A stretch of DNA of 38,013 nucleotides from JAVVUQ01 sp036653075. Its GTDB lineage: Bacteria; Bacillota; Clostridia; Christensenellales; CAG-314. The translations under genes and the position numbers were made by a program. This document shows positions 1-8,106 of the stretch, piece after piece. The notes under the pieces are model-generated. The model worked only from the letters and a program-made list of their open reading frames with translations, had not been told where the DNA came from and did no database searches. How positions within the stretch are numbered: position 1 is the first letter of the stretch; each line of letters begins with the position of its first letter. Where the stretch lies: the NCBI GenBank assembly GCA_036653075.1, contig JAVVUQ010000007.1, positions 1-38,013 of the forward strand. The letters run 5' to 3'.

Positions 1-866
1 GGCATTCCAAATCCCGTATGCCCTGTTGTAAAACTCTTTAAGTTAAACTGTCTATCGCTTGCCATATGCAAACCCGATAGGTTAACGCTCGCTGCAACTA
101 CTTGCGCATCGCACCCACGTTTTAATAGTCCTCTCGCCGTACCTGTTAAATTACCGCCGCCTGCGTTTGAACAAACAACAACGTCTGGTCCTTTGCCATA
201 CTTAGCAGTCATCTGATCAGCAATTTCCGAACCTAACGTTTCAATTCCCGTAATTCCAAAAGGCGAGTATAACGACGCATTAAAATAGCCTGTTTGCTCA
301 AGTAATTGCAAAAATACAAAGAATAATTCTGGCCCTACCGTTAATTGTACCACTTCAGCGCCAAAAGCTTCGCATTTACGAGCTTTTTCAATAATCTCAG
401 GTTGTCCCTTTCCGTTAGAATCAAAACATTCTTGGACAATAATGCACTTAAGCCCTTGCATAGCCGCTTGACTTGCAACAGCAGCGCCATAGTTTCCGCT
501 TGTTGCGGATATAACGCCTTTATAACCTAACATTTTTGCGTGATACACTGACAACGCAGCGCGTCTTGCTTTAAAACTTCCCGATGGATTAGCCGCTTCA
601 TCTTTTATAAATATTCTTGCGCCCTTTCCTTTTGGAGCAAGCTTTTTTGCAAGCTTTGTAAAATTCTTTAACTCTATAATAGGCGTGTTTCCAACTGACG
701 TCATAGCTTGAATTTCAGCTACTCTTTCTAAGGTGTATCCGCTTTTTGTCATCATTGCTTCATAATCAAAGGCGATTGAACCACTCTCAAATTCATTGTA
801 ATCAATTCCAATTGAGCTTTTCATAATCTCATTTTTTCTCGCCATTACTTCATCGTATAATGTCAT
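1..866 (-). CDS. ortB: 2-amino-4-oxopentanoate thiolase, beta subunit (partial, C-terminus off window)
   Basis: This is the PLP-dependent subunit of the thiolase that splits 2-amino-4-oxopentanoate with CoA into alanine and acetyl-CoA, the last step of oxidative ornithine fermentation. About 288 codons are visible, read from an ATG at 866, and the frame stays open to the window edge. It has a threonine-synthase/cysteine-synthase-like fold type II signature: the SVGNTP segment (about residues 57-62), the PLP lysine in NPSGSFKAR (K99), a SATSGNYG phosphate-binding loop and a later glycine-rich NAGGGNLTG. The start is fixed by GGAGGT eight bases upstream and by a 4-bp ATGA overlap with the ortA stop, which indicates translational coupling. 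The aminomutase genes that usually accompany it (oraS/oraE) would lie beyond position 1, if present. The family call is firm from the sequence and from the adjacent ortA and ord. Confidence 0.93.
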   Translation of the reverse strand, partial: MTLYDEVMARKNEIMKSSIGIDYNEFESGSIAFDYEAMMTKSGYTLERVAEIQAMTSVGNTPIIELKNFTKLAKKLAPKGKGARIFIKDEAANPSGSFKARRAALSVYHAKMLGYKGVISATSGNYGAAVASQAAMQGLKCIIVQECFDSNGKGQPEIIEKARKCEAFGAEVVQLTVGPELFFVFLQLLEQTGYFNASLYSPFGITGIETLGSEIADQMTAKYGKGPDVVVCSNAGGGNLTGTARGLLKRGCDAQVVAASVNLSGLHMASDRQFNLKSFTTGHTGFGM

Positions 867-1165
867 TTGTTGTCACCTCCAAACAAAATTGCCCTAAGCC
901 CATCGCCAATCTCTAATAACTCAGGTACAAACTCACCAAAATTGTGCTTGTAACAAGGATTAACATCAATCAACTCGCCTTTTTCTTTTCTGCCCGTACG
1001 TGTCGTAATTTCAACTATTTCGCCCATCTTTGCATCGTTATTAAGCCTTCCTTTTACCCACACTTCAAGTGGCACTTTTTTTGTGTCTTCTGGAAGCGAT
1101 GCAGACCTATCTTCTGGCTGCAAAGCTATATAATGAATTTGCACCCAACTACCTTTATTAACCAT
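863..1165 (-). CDS. ortA: 2-amino-4-oxopentanoate thiolase, alpha subunit
   Basis: This is the small partner of OrtB in thiolytic cleavage of 2-amino-4-oxopentanoate. It has about 100 residues, the usual size for OrtA. It begins VNKGSWVQIH and contains the stretches PLEVWVKGRL, TRTGRKEKGEL and NPCYKHNFGEF, which look like OrtA to me. An in-frame ATG lies two codons upstream at 1171, but the GAGG motif is only two bases from it and eight from the ATG at 1165, so 1165 is preferred. The stop overlaps the ortB ATG by four bases, so equimolar production of the two subunits is likely. It is cytoplasmic and lies in an operon-like row with ord (1380-2444), separated by a repeat-filled 208-bp gap. Confidence 0.92.
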   Translation of the reverse strand: MVNKGSWVQIHYIALQPEDRSASLPEDTKKVPLEVWVKGRLNNDAKMGEIVEITTRTGRKEKGELIDVNPCYKHNFGEFVPELLEIGDGLRAILFGGDNK

Positions 1166-1215
1166 TATCATTGCCTCACTTATTTATAATATTTTTTATA
1201 TTAAAAATTAATTTT

Positions 1216-1321
1216 AATTCTCTCATAATTATAAGTTAATTATTTATATCTAATTCGTTCATAAATATAAGTTAATCATTTATATCTAATTCGTTCATAA
1301 ATATAAGTTAATCATTTATTT
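1216..1321. repeat. 36-bp tandem repeat, about 3 copies, between ord and ortA
   Basis: Three consecutive units start at 1216, 1252 and 1288. Each begins AATTC, continues with CATAAATATAAGTTAAT and ends in ATTTATATCT. Copies 2 and 3 are almost identical and copy 1 carries several substitutions. The array fills most of the 208-bp gap between ord and ortA. No reading frame or strong hairpin is evident in it. Units are contiguous, with no spacers, so this is a minisatellite rather than a CRISPR. Confidence 0.9.
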
Positions 1322-1379
1322 TGCAATTAAACCTCTTTATTTTTAAAATTTCAAATTTTGCAAAATGAGTATACAATTA

Positions 1380-2444
1380 TTATTGTACTATTTTCTTATC
1401 AACATCAATAAAATCTCTATAATCGCCCATAATCGCGCGTGGAACAGGTAAATCTATCATAGTTACTAAACCAGCTTTTGCGTTGATAACAGCAGGAATC
1501 ATATTGATAACCATAGCAATTGTGCCAATTCCGCCATTTACTTCTGGTTTTATGCTCATATTAACTTCTGGAGTGCCTTTTAATACGATATAATCGCCCG
1601 TATATGTTCCTTCCATTTCTGGCTCAATTTGTTGAGGGTGAACCATATCAATTTTAACAACGCCATCAACATATCCTTGTCCTGTCATATTAACGCCAGC
1701 TACATCGCCTGCTTTTGCTTCTCCATATTCGCTCTTTCTATCCACTGTCGTTATAATCGGTTTCATTTGTTGCGTAAACTTCTCAACTTTCCAACCAATA
1801 GCGTCCGCTATCATATTTACGCTTTCTCTAAATCCAACGTGTCCTGCAAGCTTTCCACTTTCAACGCCATCGTTAAATTCCTTAACAGTTAAACCAACGC
1901 CCTGTTCTTCCATAACAGCTGGTCCAAATGGCGATAAACTATTAACTCTTTTTGCAAGTATTGACTCAACGTCTGTCATACAACCAGTCAAACATACTAC
2001 AAGTAAATCCATAATCAATCCTGGATTTATTCCTGTGCCAAGTACGGTAACATTATTCTTTTTTGCAATTTCATTCATTTTTACTGTTAATTCTGGATTG
2101 TTCGCTTTTGAATAGGACATTTCTTCCGCTGTTGAAATAACGTTTACACCTTCATTTAATAAATAAACAATTTTATCGTACGCCTTAACTGTAAAACTAT
2201 CCGTTGCAAGTAAACATACATCGCAATTTTTATTATGAACAACTTCTTTAATGTTAGGATTTATAACTATATCCTCACGATTGCCTCTTTCTACACCTAA
2301 TAATTCAAATATGCTCTTTCCTACACGTTTTGGGTGTAAATCGCATACGCCAATTATATCAATGCCCTTTTTATTGAGCAACACTTTAGCTATTCCAGAA
2401 CCCATCGCTCCGAAACCCCATAGACACACTTTAACATTTTTCAT
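1380..2444 (-). CDS. ord: 2,4-diaminopentanoate dehydrogenase
   Basis: This NAD(P)-dependent enzyme deaminates (2R,4S)-2,4-diaminopentanoate to 2-amino-4-oxopentanoate, the substrate of OrtAB. The 354 residues match the family length. The N-terminus carries a Rossmann GxGxxG (G10, G12, G15 in WGFGAMGSG), followed by VCDLHPKRVGK. A GTGINPGL motif in the middle and the DYRDFIDVDKKI tail are typical of DapDH-like proteins. The start at 2444 has GGAGG seven bases upstream. Its position directly before ortA-ortB on the same strand confirms the pathway. The intergenic repeats on both sides leave open whether arcA, ord and ortAB form one transcript. Related dihydrodipicolinate-reductase-like proteins exist, but the context makes this call secure. 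Confidence 0.93.
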   Translation of the reverse strand: MKNVKVCLWGFGAMGSGIAKVLLNKKGIDIIGVCDLHPKRVGKSIFELLGVERGNREDIVINPNIKEVVHNKNCDVCLLATDSFTVKAYDKIVYLLNEGVNVISTAEEMSYSKANNPELTVKMNEIAKKNNVTVLGTGINPGLIMDLLVVCLTGCMTDVESILAKRVNSLSPFGPAVMEEQGVGLTVKEFNDGVESGKLAGHVGFRESVNMIADAIGWKVEKFTQQMKPIITTVDRKSEYGEAKAGDVAGVNMTGQGYVDGVVKIDMVHPQQIEPEMEGTYTGDYIVLKGTPEVNMSIKPEVNGGIGTIAMVINMIPAVINAKAGLVTMIDLPVPRAIMGDYRDFIDVDKKIVQ

Positions 2445-2509
2445 ATATTAGCCTCCATATTATTATAAACTCTTTATATTTCTTGATATTTAATTTTTTA
2501 ATGATATTT

Positions 2510-2661
2510 AAATTATTAATTCATTCAAATTGTTTATTTTTTTAAATCATTAATTCATTCAAATTGTTTATTTTTTAAATCATTCATTTATTCAAATTGT
2601 TAATTCTTTAAATCAATAATTCATTCAAATTGTTCATTTTTTAAATCAATAATTCATTCAT
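2510..2661. repeat. 33-bp tandem repeat, about 4.6 copies, between arcA and ord
   Basis: Units start at 2510, 2544, 2577, 2610 and 2643 (the last one truncated). Each has the core AAATCAnTAATTCATTCAAA followed by TTGTT and a T-run. Copies diverge by a few bases and unit 1 is one base longer. The array occupies the middle of the 285-bp spacer between arcA and ord. The remainder of the spacer is AT-rich with no gene. Confidence 0.9.
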
Positions 2662-2729
2662 ATTATTTTCACATATAGATTTTGATGATTTTTGCTATTG
2701 ATGTTTAATTTTTATTATACAGCAATAGA

Positions 2730-3935
2730 TTATATTCTTGTAACCGCCATACTCATACAATGAGGGCCGCCCCTACCTCTTGATAATTCAGAACAAGGAA
2801 TTTCGTGAATTTTGATGCCGTTATCTACAAGGAGTTTGTTTGTGCAGACATTACGAGTATAGACTATAATTTCATTAGGAGCAACCGCTAAGGTGTTAGC
2901 GCCATCGTTCCATTGTTCACGAGCGCTGTCAACGTAGCTATTGCCGCCGCAATTAATTAAAGTAATTTTATCCAATTCAAGCTGTTTTTTAAGCGCTTCT
3001 TTAAAGGGAAGATTCTCAACATTTACGGATAATTTACCCTCTTTTTTCTCAATCGCATAAATTTTCATTTCATTTTCTATGCTTGGGTGAATTGTAAACT
3101 TTCCATAATCCACCATAGTAAATACGGTGTCTAAGTGCATATAACTTCGAGTTTTAGGAACTTCTATTGCTAAAATCTTTTTAAATCCGCTTTCTTCGTC
3201 AAAAAGCAAACGTTTAGCCACTTCTTCAACAGCGTTTACATTAGTGCGTTGAGATACGCCTATTGCCAAAGTATCCTCTTTAAGCATCATAATATCTCCG
3301 CCTTCAATGGAAAAACTATCATTTCTATTGTAATAGATAGGTACATCTTTAAATAGTGAATGGTGTTCCATTACAAATGCGCCAAATAAGGTTTCTCTAC
3401 TTCTTGCTCTTTTAAACATTTTACTTATTATAACGCCTTTGCCAACAAAAGAAAAAGGATCTCTTGTAAAATACATATTCGGCATAGGGTCAAGTATAAA
3501 TGGATATTCGTCTGTCATAAAATCCGATAAATGCTTGCGCTCGAATTTTAAATCAGACTTTCTTAACCCGCTAATCATTACGTCTACCATTTTTTTATTT
3601 TCTAAACTAAGCAAATACTCTTTTATCGCTTGCTTCTTATTGTCGCCATATATATTCGCTTCTTCAACAAAACGCTCAACCAATTCATCTTTGAGCGATT
3701 GCGTACTTACGCTTTCGGCGATTAAATCTCTAATATATAAAACATCAATACCTAAACCTTGCAAAATACGCACGTATTCATCGTGTTCCCGTTGCGCTAC
3801 GCTAAGATATGGCGTATCATCAAATAATTGCATCTCCAAAAAATTAGGGACTAAATTGTTCAATTCTTCTCCAGGCCGATGCACAATCATTCTTTTGAGT
3901 TTCCTAACCTCCGACGGAATGTTTACAATATTCAT
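2730..3935 (-). CDS. arcA: arginine deiminase
   Basis: This cytoplasmic enzyme hydrolyses L-arginine to citrulline and ammonia. The 401-residue length is typical. Family landmarks in order are RMIVHRPGEE near the N-terminus, YFTRDPFSFV (substrate-binding FTRDP), EGGDIMML, SYMHLDTVFTMVD with the catalytic His, and GRGGPHCMS with the nucleophilic cysteine near the C-terminus (about C393). The start ATG at 3935 has AGGAGA five to eight bases upstream. The usual partners, ornithine carbamoyltransferase and carbamate kinase, are not in the window. Instead the gene sits between a racemase and the ornithine-degrading ord-ortAB, which suggests it feeds ornithine production using an OTC encoded elsewhere. 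Confidence 0.97.
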   Translation of the reverse strand: MNIVNIPSEVRKLKRMIVHRPGEELNNLVPNFLEMQLFDDTPYLSVAQREHDEYVRILQGLGIDVLYIRDLIAESVSTQSLKDELVERFVEEANIYGDNKKQAIKEYLLSLENKKMVDVMISGLRKSDLKFERKHLSDFMTDEYPFILDPMPNMYFTRDPFSFVGKGVIISKMFKRARSRETLFGAFVMEHHSLFKDVPIYYNRNDSFSIEGGDIMMLKEDTLAIGVSQRTNVNAVEEVAKRLLFDEESGFKKILAIEVPKTRSYMHLDTVFTMVDYGKFTIHPSIENEMKIYAIEKKEGKLSVNVENLPFKEALKKQLELDKITLINCGGNSYVDSAREQWNDGANTLAVAPNEIIVYTRNVCTNKLLVDNGIKIHEIPCSELSRGRGGPHCMSMAVTRI

Positions 3936-4102
3936 CTTTTTCTCCTATTACATTTTTTTATATTTATTTATACCATTTTTGTGGTTTATTTTATCTATAC
4001 TTTTTTTCAATATATATTTAATATAATTATTATCATTTTATTTCGAAAATGTTCGTTTTGTTTGATTTAATCATATTGATTTTTTTGATATAAAAACATA
4101 TG

Positions 4103-5272
4103 TTATTGTGGCGTTGAATCAATAATTGCTACGATTTTTCCATCAAGTATATATCTTCGTTGTACTCGTGGAGTTATTAAACATACCGTTTCATAGTTAA
4201 TTGTTCCAGCTTGGGCTGAAAAACTGCTAATACTTTGATTAGTTCCATATCCAAAGACACTGACTTCGTCTCCCCTTTTAATATCAGTTTCATCTGTTTC
4301 CAGAATAATTTGATCCATACACACTCGCCCAGCAATTTTAAGAGGTTTTCCATTTATGTACATTATACCTTTATTAGACATTGTACGTGGATAACCATCA
4401 GCATATCCCATTGCCACCGTAACTAACGTTGTGTCTTTTAAAGCTGTAAACGTGCAACCATAACTAACCTTTGTACCTGCTTTTACACGCTTAACCATAG
4501 TTACAACCGTCTTTAACGTCATAGCTTCTTTTAAAGGTAACTCACAACTTTCACTATTATCGGGCGTCAATCCGTACATTGAAATTCCGTACCTAACCAT
4601 ATCAAAATGATACTCTCTATACTTCATCGCCGCAGCCGAATTGCAACAGTGAACATAATTAAACATTGCGCCTCGCTCTTTTAAGGTTTTTACAATATTA
4701 GAAAAACGCTCCAACTGCATCTTTGTATACGCTTCATCTTCCTTCTTATGTGAATCTGCAACAGCAAAGTGTGTGAATATTCCCGTAAAATAAATTCCTT
4801 CACAGTAATATAATTCCATCATTTTATCGAAACTGTCCGCATCACAAGCATTAAACCCTATTCTTGTCATTCCAGTATCAACTTTAAAATGAGCCTCTAA
4901 CCTCACCCCACAGCTTATCGCCGCTTCATTCATTTCTTTGCCATAATCATAATCGTATATTGTTTGTATAATTGAATATTCAGATAGCGTCTCAACATAT
5001 TCACTTGGAGTGTATCCAAGTATTAATATAGGCTTGATTATTCCCGCTTTTCGCAAATTAACCGCTTCAATAATATTTGACACCGCAAACATAGAAACCA
5101 ATGGTTGAACAAACGTTGATACTACCGTTGCGCCGTGACCATAACAGTTAGCTTTAACCACCGCCATTATCCCCGTAGTATCATACAATTTTTTCTTTAA
5201 TACATTGATGTTGTGCGCAATATTGTCTAAATTTATTTCAACATACGTACGTTTAATTTCCTTTAGTTCCAT
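4103..5272 (-). CDS. alr: alanine racemase family, fold type III PLP enzyme
   Basis: Alanine racemase interconverts L- and D-alanine for peptidoglycan. The 389 residues carry the standard Alr landmarks: AVVKANCYGHG with the PLP lysine K40, HFKVDTGMTRIGF, MVRYGISMYGLTP, the second catalytic tyrosine in KVSYGCTFTA (about Y272), MGYADGYPR and AGRVCMDQ. These are the features of true Alr rather than of the shorter ornithine racemase family. Its place at the head of an arginine/ornithine catabolic row is nevertheless where an ornithine racemase would be expected, since the aminomutase step uses D-ornithine, so a broadened substrate range is possible but is inference only. The ribosome-binding site is weak (GGTGA about seven bases upstream). 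A good promoter lies about 140 bases upstream. Confidence 0.92.
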   Translation of the reverse strand: MELKEIKRTYVEINLDNIAHNINVLKKKLYDTTGIMAVVKANCYGHGATVVSTFVQPLVSMFAVSNIIEAVNLRKAGIIKPILILGYTPSEYVETLSEYSIIQTIYDYDYGKEMNEAAISCGVRLEAHFKVDTGMTRIGFNACDADSFDKMMELYYCEGIYFTGIFTHFAVADSHKKEDEAYTKMQLERFSNIVKTLKERGAMFNYVHCCNSAAAMKYREYHFDMVRYGISMYGLTPDNSESCELPLKEAMTLKTVVTMVKRVKAGTKVSYGCTFTALKDTTLVTVAMGYADGYPRTMSNKGIMYINGKPLKIAGRVCMDQIILETDETDIKRGDEVSVFGYGTNQSISSFSAQAGTINYETVCLITPRVQRRYILDGKIVAIIDSTPQ

Positions 5273-5419
5273 ATCATTTCACCATCAAAACCTAAGCAAC
5301 TCCAACGTTTTTATTGTTTAATTGCGTTTTCAGCTACTTTCGTCCCTTTCCTACCTATCTATTATAATAAATTTGATGCATAATTATAAATTCAATGTAT
5401 ATTTATACATCACCTATAT

Positions 5420-5448
5420 ATTATAACACATAAGTGATTTTTTTGCAA
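5420..5448 (-). promoter_or_regulatory. predicted sigma-70-type promoter for alr
   Basis: On the minus strand, TTGCAA (5443-5448) and TATAAT (5420-5425) are separated by exactly 17 bp. The -10 is preceded by TGT, giving an extended -10. The start point would fall near 5413, giving alr a leader of about 140 nt. I saw no riboswitch or T-box motif in that leader. Confidence 0.7.
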
Positions 5449-5836
5449 TTATTTTATATATTTAAAACACGATTTAACATATTAACTTGTAAAAGTTTTT
5501 TAAAAAAGAAGTAATTAAAGGTAATAGGTGGGTTAAAATCAATAATGTACTATGCGACGTCAGCGCTATCAATTATTATAAATAATAGCAGTGATATAAT
5601 AACCATATATAATCACGTAATAAACATTAGAATTAATGAGAAAATCATATTATTTAAGCTTACATTTTATTATAATTATAGATTCTAAGGATAAAGTCAT
5701 AAAACTCAATTAAATAAAATGTAGCTATAAAAATATCATATAAAAATTAAATATATTTCTATATACATATTCAATTTATATTATTGTACATATATTAATT
5801 TATACTATATAAGTATATTAGTATAGTAAATACATA
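5449..5836. other. AT-rich intergenic region with an 11-bp inverted repeat
   Basis: This gene-free spacer lies between the alr promoter and the end of the PII-like gene. The only structure I can support is the perfect inverted repeat TACATTTTATT (5661-5671) and AATAAAATGTA (5713-5723), with 41 bp between the arms. It could be a protein-binding site or a weak end structure for the upstream operon. No T-tract follows it, so I do not call it a terminator. Confidence 0.55.
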
Positions 5837-6529
5837 TTATGATTCTTTGTATTTATCTTGAATGCTCAATAAACCTGCTACGTTGTCGACGGGGAGAGAG
5901 AATACGATTGCGTGCGCATCTGTATTAACGCCTGCATTTTCCATTATTGCCATCATTATTTTATCTTTGTCGGATTTTTTTGATACAATATAAATAAGTT
6001 CTTTTTCATCAGCGATAGAAATTCCGAAAAATTTGCGATTATATTCTGCGCCTGTGCCTTTGCCGTGGATTACCGTTCCGCCATTAGCTCCAACGTTGCG
6101 AGCTGTTTCCATAATTAAATCAGTGTATCCTTTGTTTGCGATTATGACAATAAGAGCATAATTAAATTCGTTATTCATAACAACCTCTTTTTCTAATAAA
6201 TTTTGTGATCCGATTAAGTAATTCATAGAAGAATTGCCGCCCATACTACCAATAGGAATCGTTAAAGCTATGCCGTTGCCTTTTAAATTTATGCCCATTA
6301 GGCTAACTGAATCTTTTAAAATTTTAATTGCGTTTGTTGGAGTAACCACAGCTGCAAGCATAATTTTTTCAATTTTCTCTAATCCAAAATATGAAAGAAT
6401 ATTCTGTCCTGCTGTTCCGTTGCATAAAGTTTCAAACACGCAATCAACGCCATAATTTTTTAAAAAGTCTATATACGATTGATGACTTTCACGTTTTATA
6501 ATAGTTATTAAATAGCGTAAATCTGACAT
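5837..6529 (-). CDS. tandem PII-like nitrogen-regulatory family protein
   Basis: This 230-residue cytoplasmic protein appears to consist of two GlnB/PII-like ferredoxin-fold halves. The first half (about 1-115) begins RYLITIIKRES. The second (about 120-225) contains ARNVGANGGTVIHGKGTG, the region corresponding to the PII T-loop, and a trailing AIVFSLPVDNVAGL strand typical of PII-like proteins. The canonical uridylylated T-loop tyrosine motif is not recognisable. Its ATG shares one base with the stop of the DUF1538 gene (TAATG), so the two are translationally coupled. PII proteins commonly bind and control a membrane transporter encoded next to them, as in the GlnK-AmtB pair. By analogy this one may sense a small molecule and gate the DUF1538 protein. 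The ligand is unknown. Confidence 0.8.
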   Translation of the reverse strand: MSDLRYLITIIKRESHQSYIDFLKNYGVDCVFETLCNGTAGQNILSYFGLEKIEKIMLAAVVTPTNAIKILKDSVSLMGINLKGNGIALTIPIGSMGGNSSMNYLIGSQNLLEKEVVMNNEFNYALIVIIANKGYTDLIMETARNVGANGGTVIHGKGTGAEYNRKFFGISIADEKELIYIVSKKSDKDKIMMAIMENAGVNTDAHAIVFSLPVDNVAGLLSIQDKYKES

Positions 6530-8046
6530 TATTTATCCTCCATTTCAATAATAGATTCTTTTTCGGTAGTTTGTTTAGTTTTCGAGCGTTTAGATTTTAT
6601 TTTAAAATACAGTCCAAGTAGTTGCACTGTAATAAGCGGTGTCATTGCAACTAATGCGACGATGCCAAAAGCGTCTGTCATAATATTTCCGTCAACTGCC
6701 GAGCAAGCGCCCAACGCAAGGGGTAACAAAAAGGTTGAGGTCATAGGGCCTGAAGCGACGCCGCCCGAGTCAAAGGCAATTGCTGTGAAAATAGGTGGTA
6801 CGAAAAAGGTTAAGATGGCTGCGAATAGGTAACAAGGTAGCAATATATACATAATTGGCATATGTGTAATTATTCTTAGCATTGCGGCTCCCACAGAAAA
6901 CGCCACGCCGATTGACAAGCTTATACTCATAGCTTTTTTTGGAACAGCTCCCGATGTAATTTCAAAAACCGTATTATTAAGTACGTGGACGGCTGGTTCG
7001 GCAACAACAATAAAATAACCAATTAGCATACCGATAGGTACGATTATCCAATTGTTAGGCATTGCCGCTAACTGAGCGCCCAAGTAATTACCTACTGGCA
7101 TAAATCCAACATTTACGCCTGTCATAAACAAAACCAATCCTAAGTAGGTATATATAATCCCGATAACAATACGCATTAGCGGTTGAAATTTCATTTTAAG
7201 TTTGAAAATTTGGTATATTAAAAAGAATATAACAATAGGTAATAAAGCCATTCCCATTTCCTTAAAATAAGTTGGTAACGCCGTAGTAAATGTTTTCCAT
7301 AGCTCCGTAGATGTGGCAATATCAGGCATAGTAATAGGCTTATATGAACTGCTGCTTGGCTTAAATAGTAATCCTAAAATTAATACTGCTATAATCGGGC
7401 CAACAGAACATAAAGAAACAAGTCCAAAGCTATCGTTATCGGCATTTTTGTCCACACGTGTTGAAGAAACGCCAACGCCTAACGCCATAATGAATGGCAC
7501 TGTCATAGGTCCAGTGGTTACTCCGCCTGAATCAAAAGCTACTGATAAAAATTCTTTTGGAACAAATATCGCTAAAATAAAGGTTATAAAGTAAAATCCT
7601 ATTAAGATATGCGATAAATTTATATGAAAGAAAATTCTAAGTAACGCAATTACTAAAAATAATCCAACTCCAATAGCTACCGTATAAATCATTGTCGTGT
7701 ATGGTATTTCTTGAATTTGGGTTGCAAGCACTTGCAAATCTGGTTCTGAAATAGTCACAATAGCGCCCATTATGAATCCAAGTACAACTATTATCCATAA
7801 TTTTTTAGATTTTATAACAGACGCTCCTATGCTTTCGCCAATAGGCGTCAAAGACATATCTGCTCCAAGCGTAAACAGTCCCATTCCTATTACTAACATA
7901 CAAGCGCCAATAATAAATGCCATCAATGCCGAATTCGGTATAGGCACAATAAAAAAACATAATACAAATACTATTATCGTAATAGGCAACACGGAAGAAA
8001 GCGATTCTTTCAACTTTTCAATTAGTATAGTTTTATTCTTAAGCAA
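6529..8046 (-). CDS. duplicated DUF1538 integral membrane protein, putative transporter
   Basis: This 505-residue polytopic membrane protein is built from two homologous DUF1538 halves. The internal duplication is visible directly: EPDLQVL (about 101) and EPAVHVL (about 350), then FDSGGVTTGPMT (171) and FDSGGVASGPMT (425), then DSFGLVSL and DAFGIVAL, an offset of about 250 residues. Such inverted or direct repeat architecture is typical of secondary transporters. DUF1538 pairs have been reported in Halomonas as a cation/proton antiporter (UmpAB), from memory. The start is TTG at 8046, chosen because GGGGTGA sits five bases upstream and the next in-frame ATG would delete the first membrane segment. 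It is the middle gene of an SLC13-like / DUF1538 / PII-like operon. Its substrate is not evident from sequence. Confidence 0.85.
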   Translation of the reverse strand: MLKNKTILIEKLKESLSSVLPITIIVFVLCFFIVPIPNSALMAFIIGACMLVIGMGLFTLGADMSLTPIGESIGASVIKSKKLWIIVVLGFIMGAIVTISEPDLQVLATQIQEIPYTTMIYTVAIGVGLFLVIALLRIFFHINLSHILIGFYFITFILAIFVPKEFLSVAFDSGGVTTGPMTVPFIMALGVGVSSTRVDKNADNDSFGLVSLCSVGPIIAVLILGLLFKPSSSSYKPITMPDIATSTELWKTFTTALPTYFKEMGMALLPIVIFFLIYQIFKLKMKFQPLMRIVIGIIYTYLGLVLFMTGVNVGFMPVGNYLGAQLAAMPNNWIIVPIGMLIGYFIVVAEPAVHVLNNTVFEITSGAVPKKAMSISLSIGVAFSVGAAMLRIITHMPIMYILLPCYLFAAILTFFVPPIFTAIAFDSGGVASGPMTSTFLLPLALGACSAVDGNIMTDAFGIVALVAMTPLITVQLLGLYFKIKSKRSKTKQTTEKESIIEMEDK

Positions 8047-8106
8047 TTTATCACCCCTATCGGTTTCACAATTTTTATAATTGATTTAATATTTCATTAG
8101 CCATTG

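Noticed and set aside
1216..2661. Tandem 33-36 bp units resembling CRISPR repeats
   Set aside because: Units are directly contiguous with no unique spacers, and there are no cas genes.
3439..4026. 195-codon open frame on the plus strand
   Set aside because: It lies antisense over arcA, has no ribosome-binding site and reads as Ser/Leu/Ile-rich non-protein sequence.
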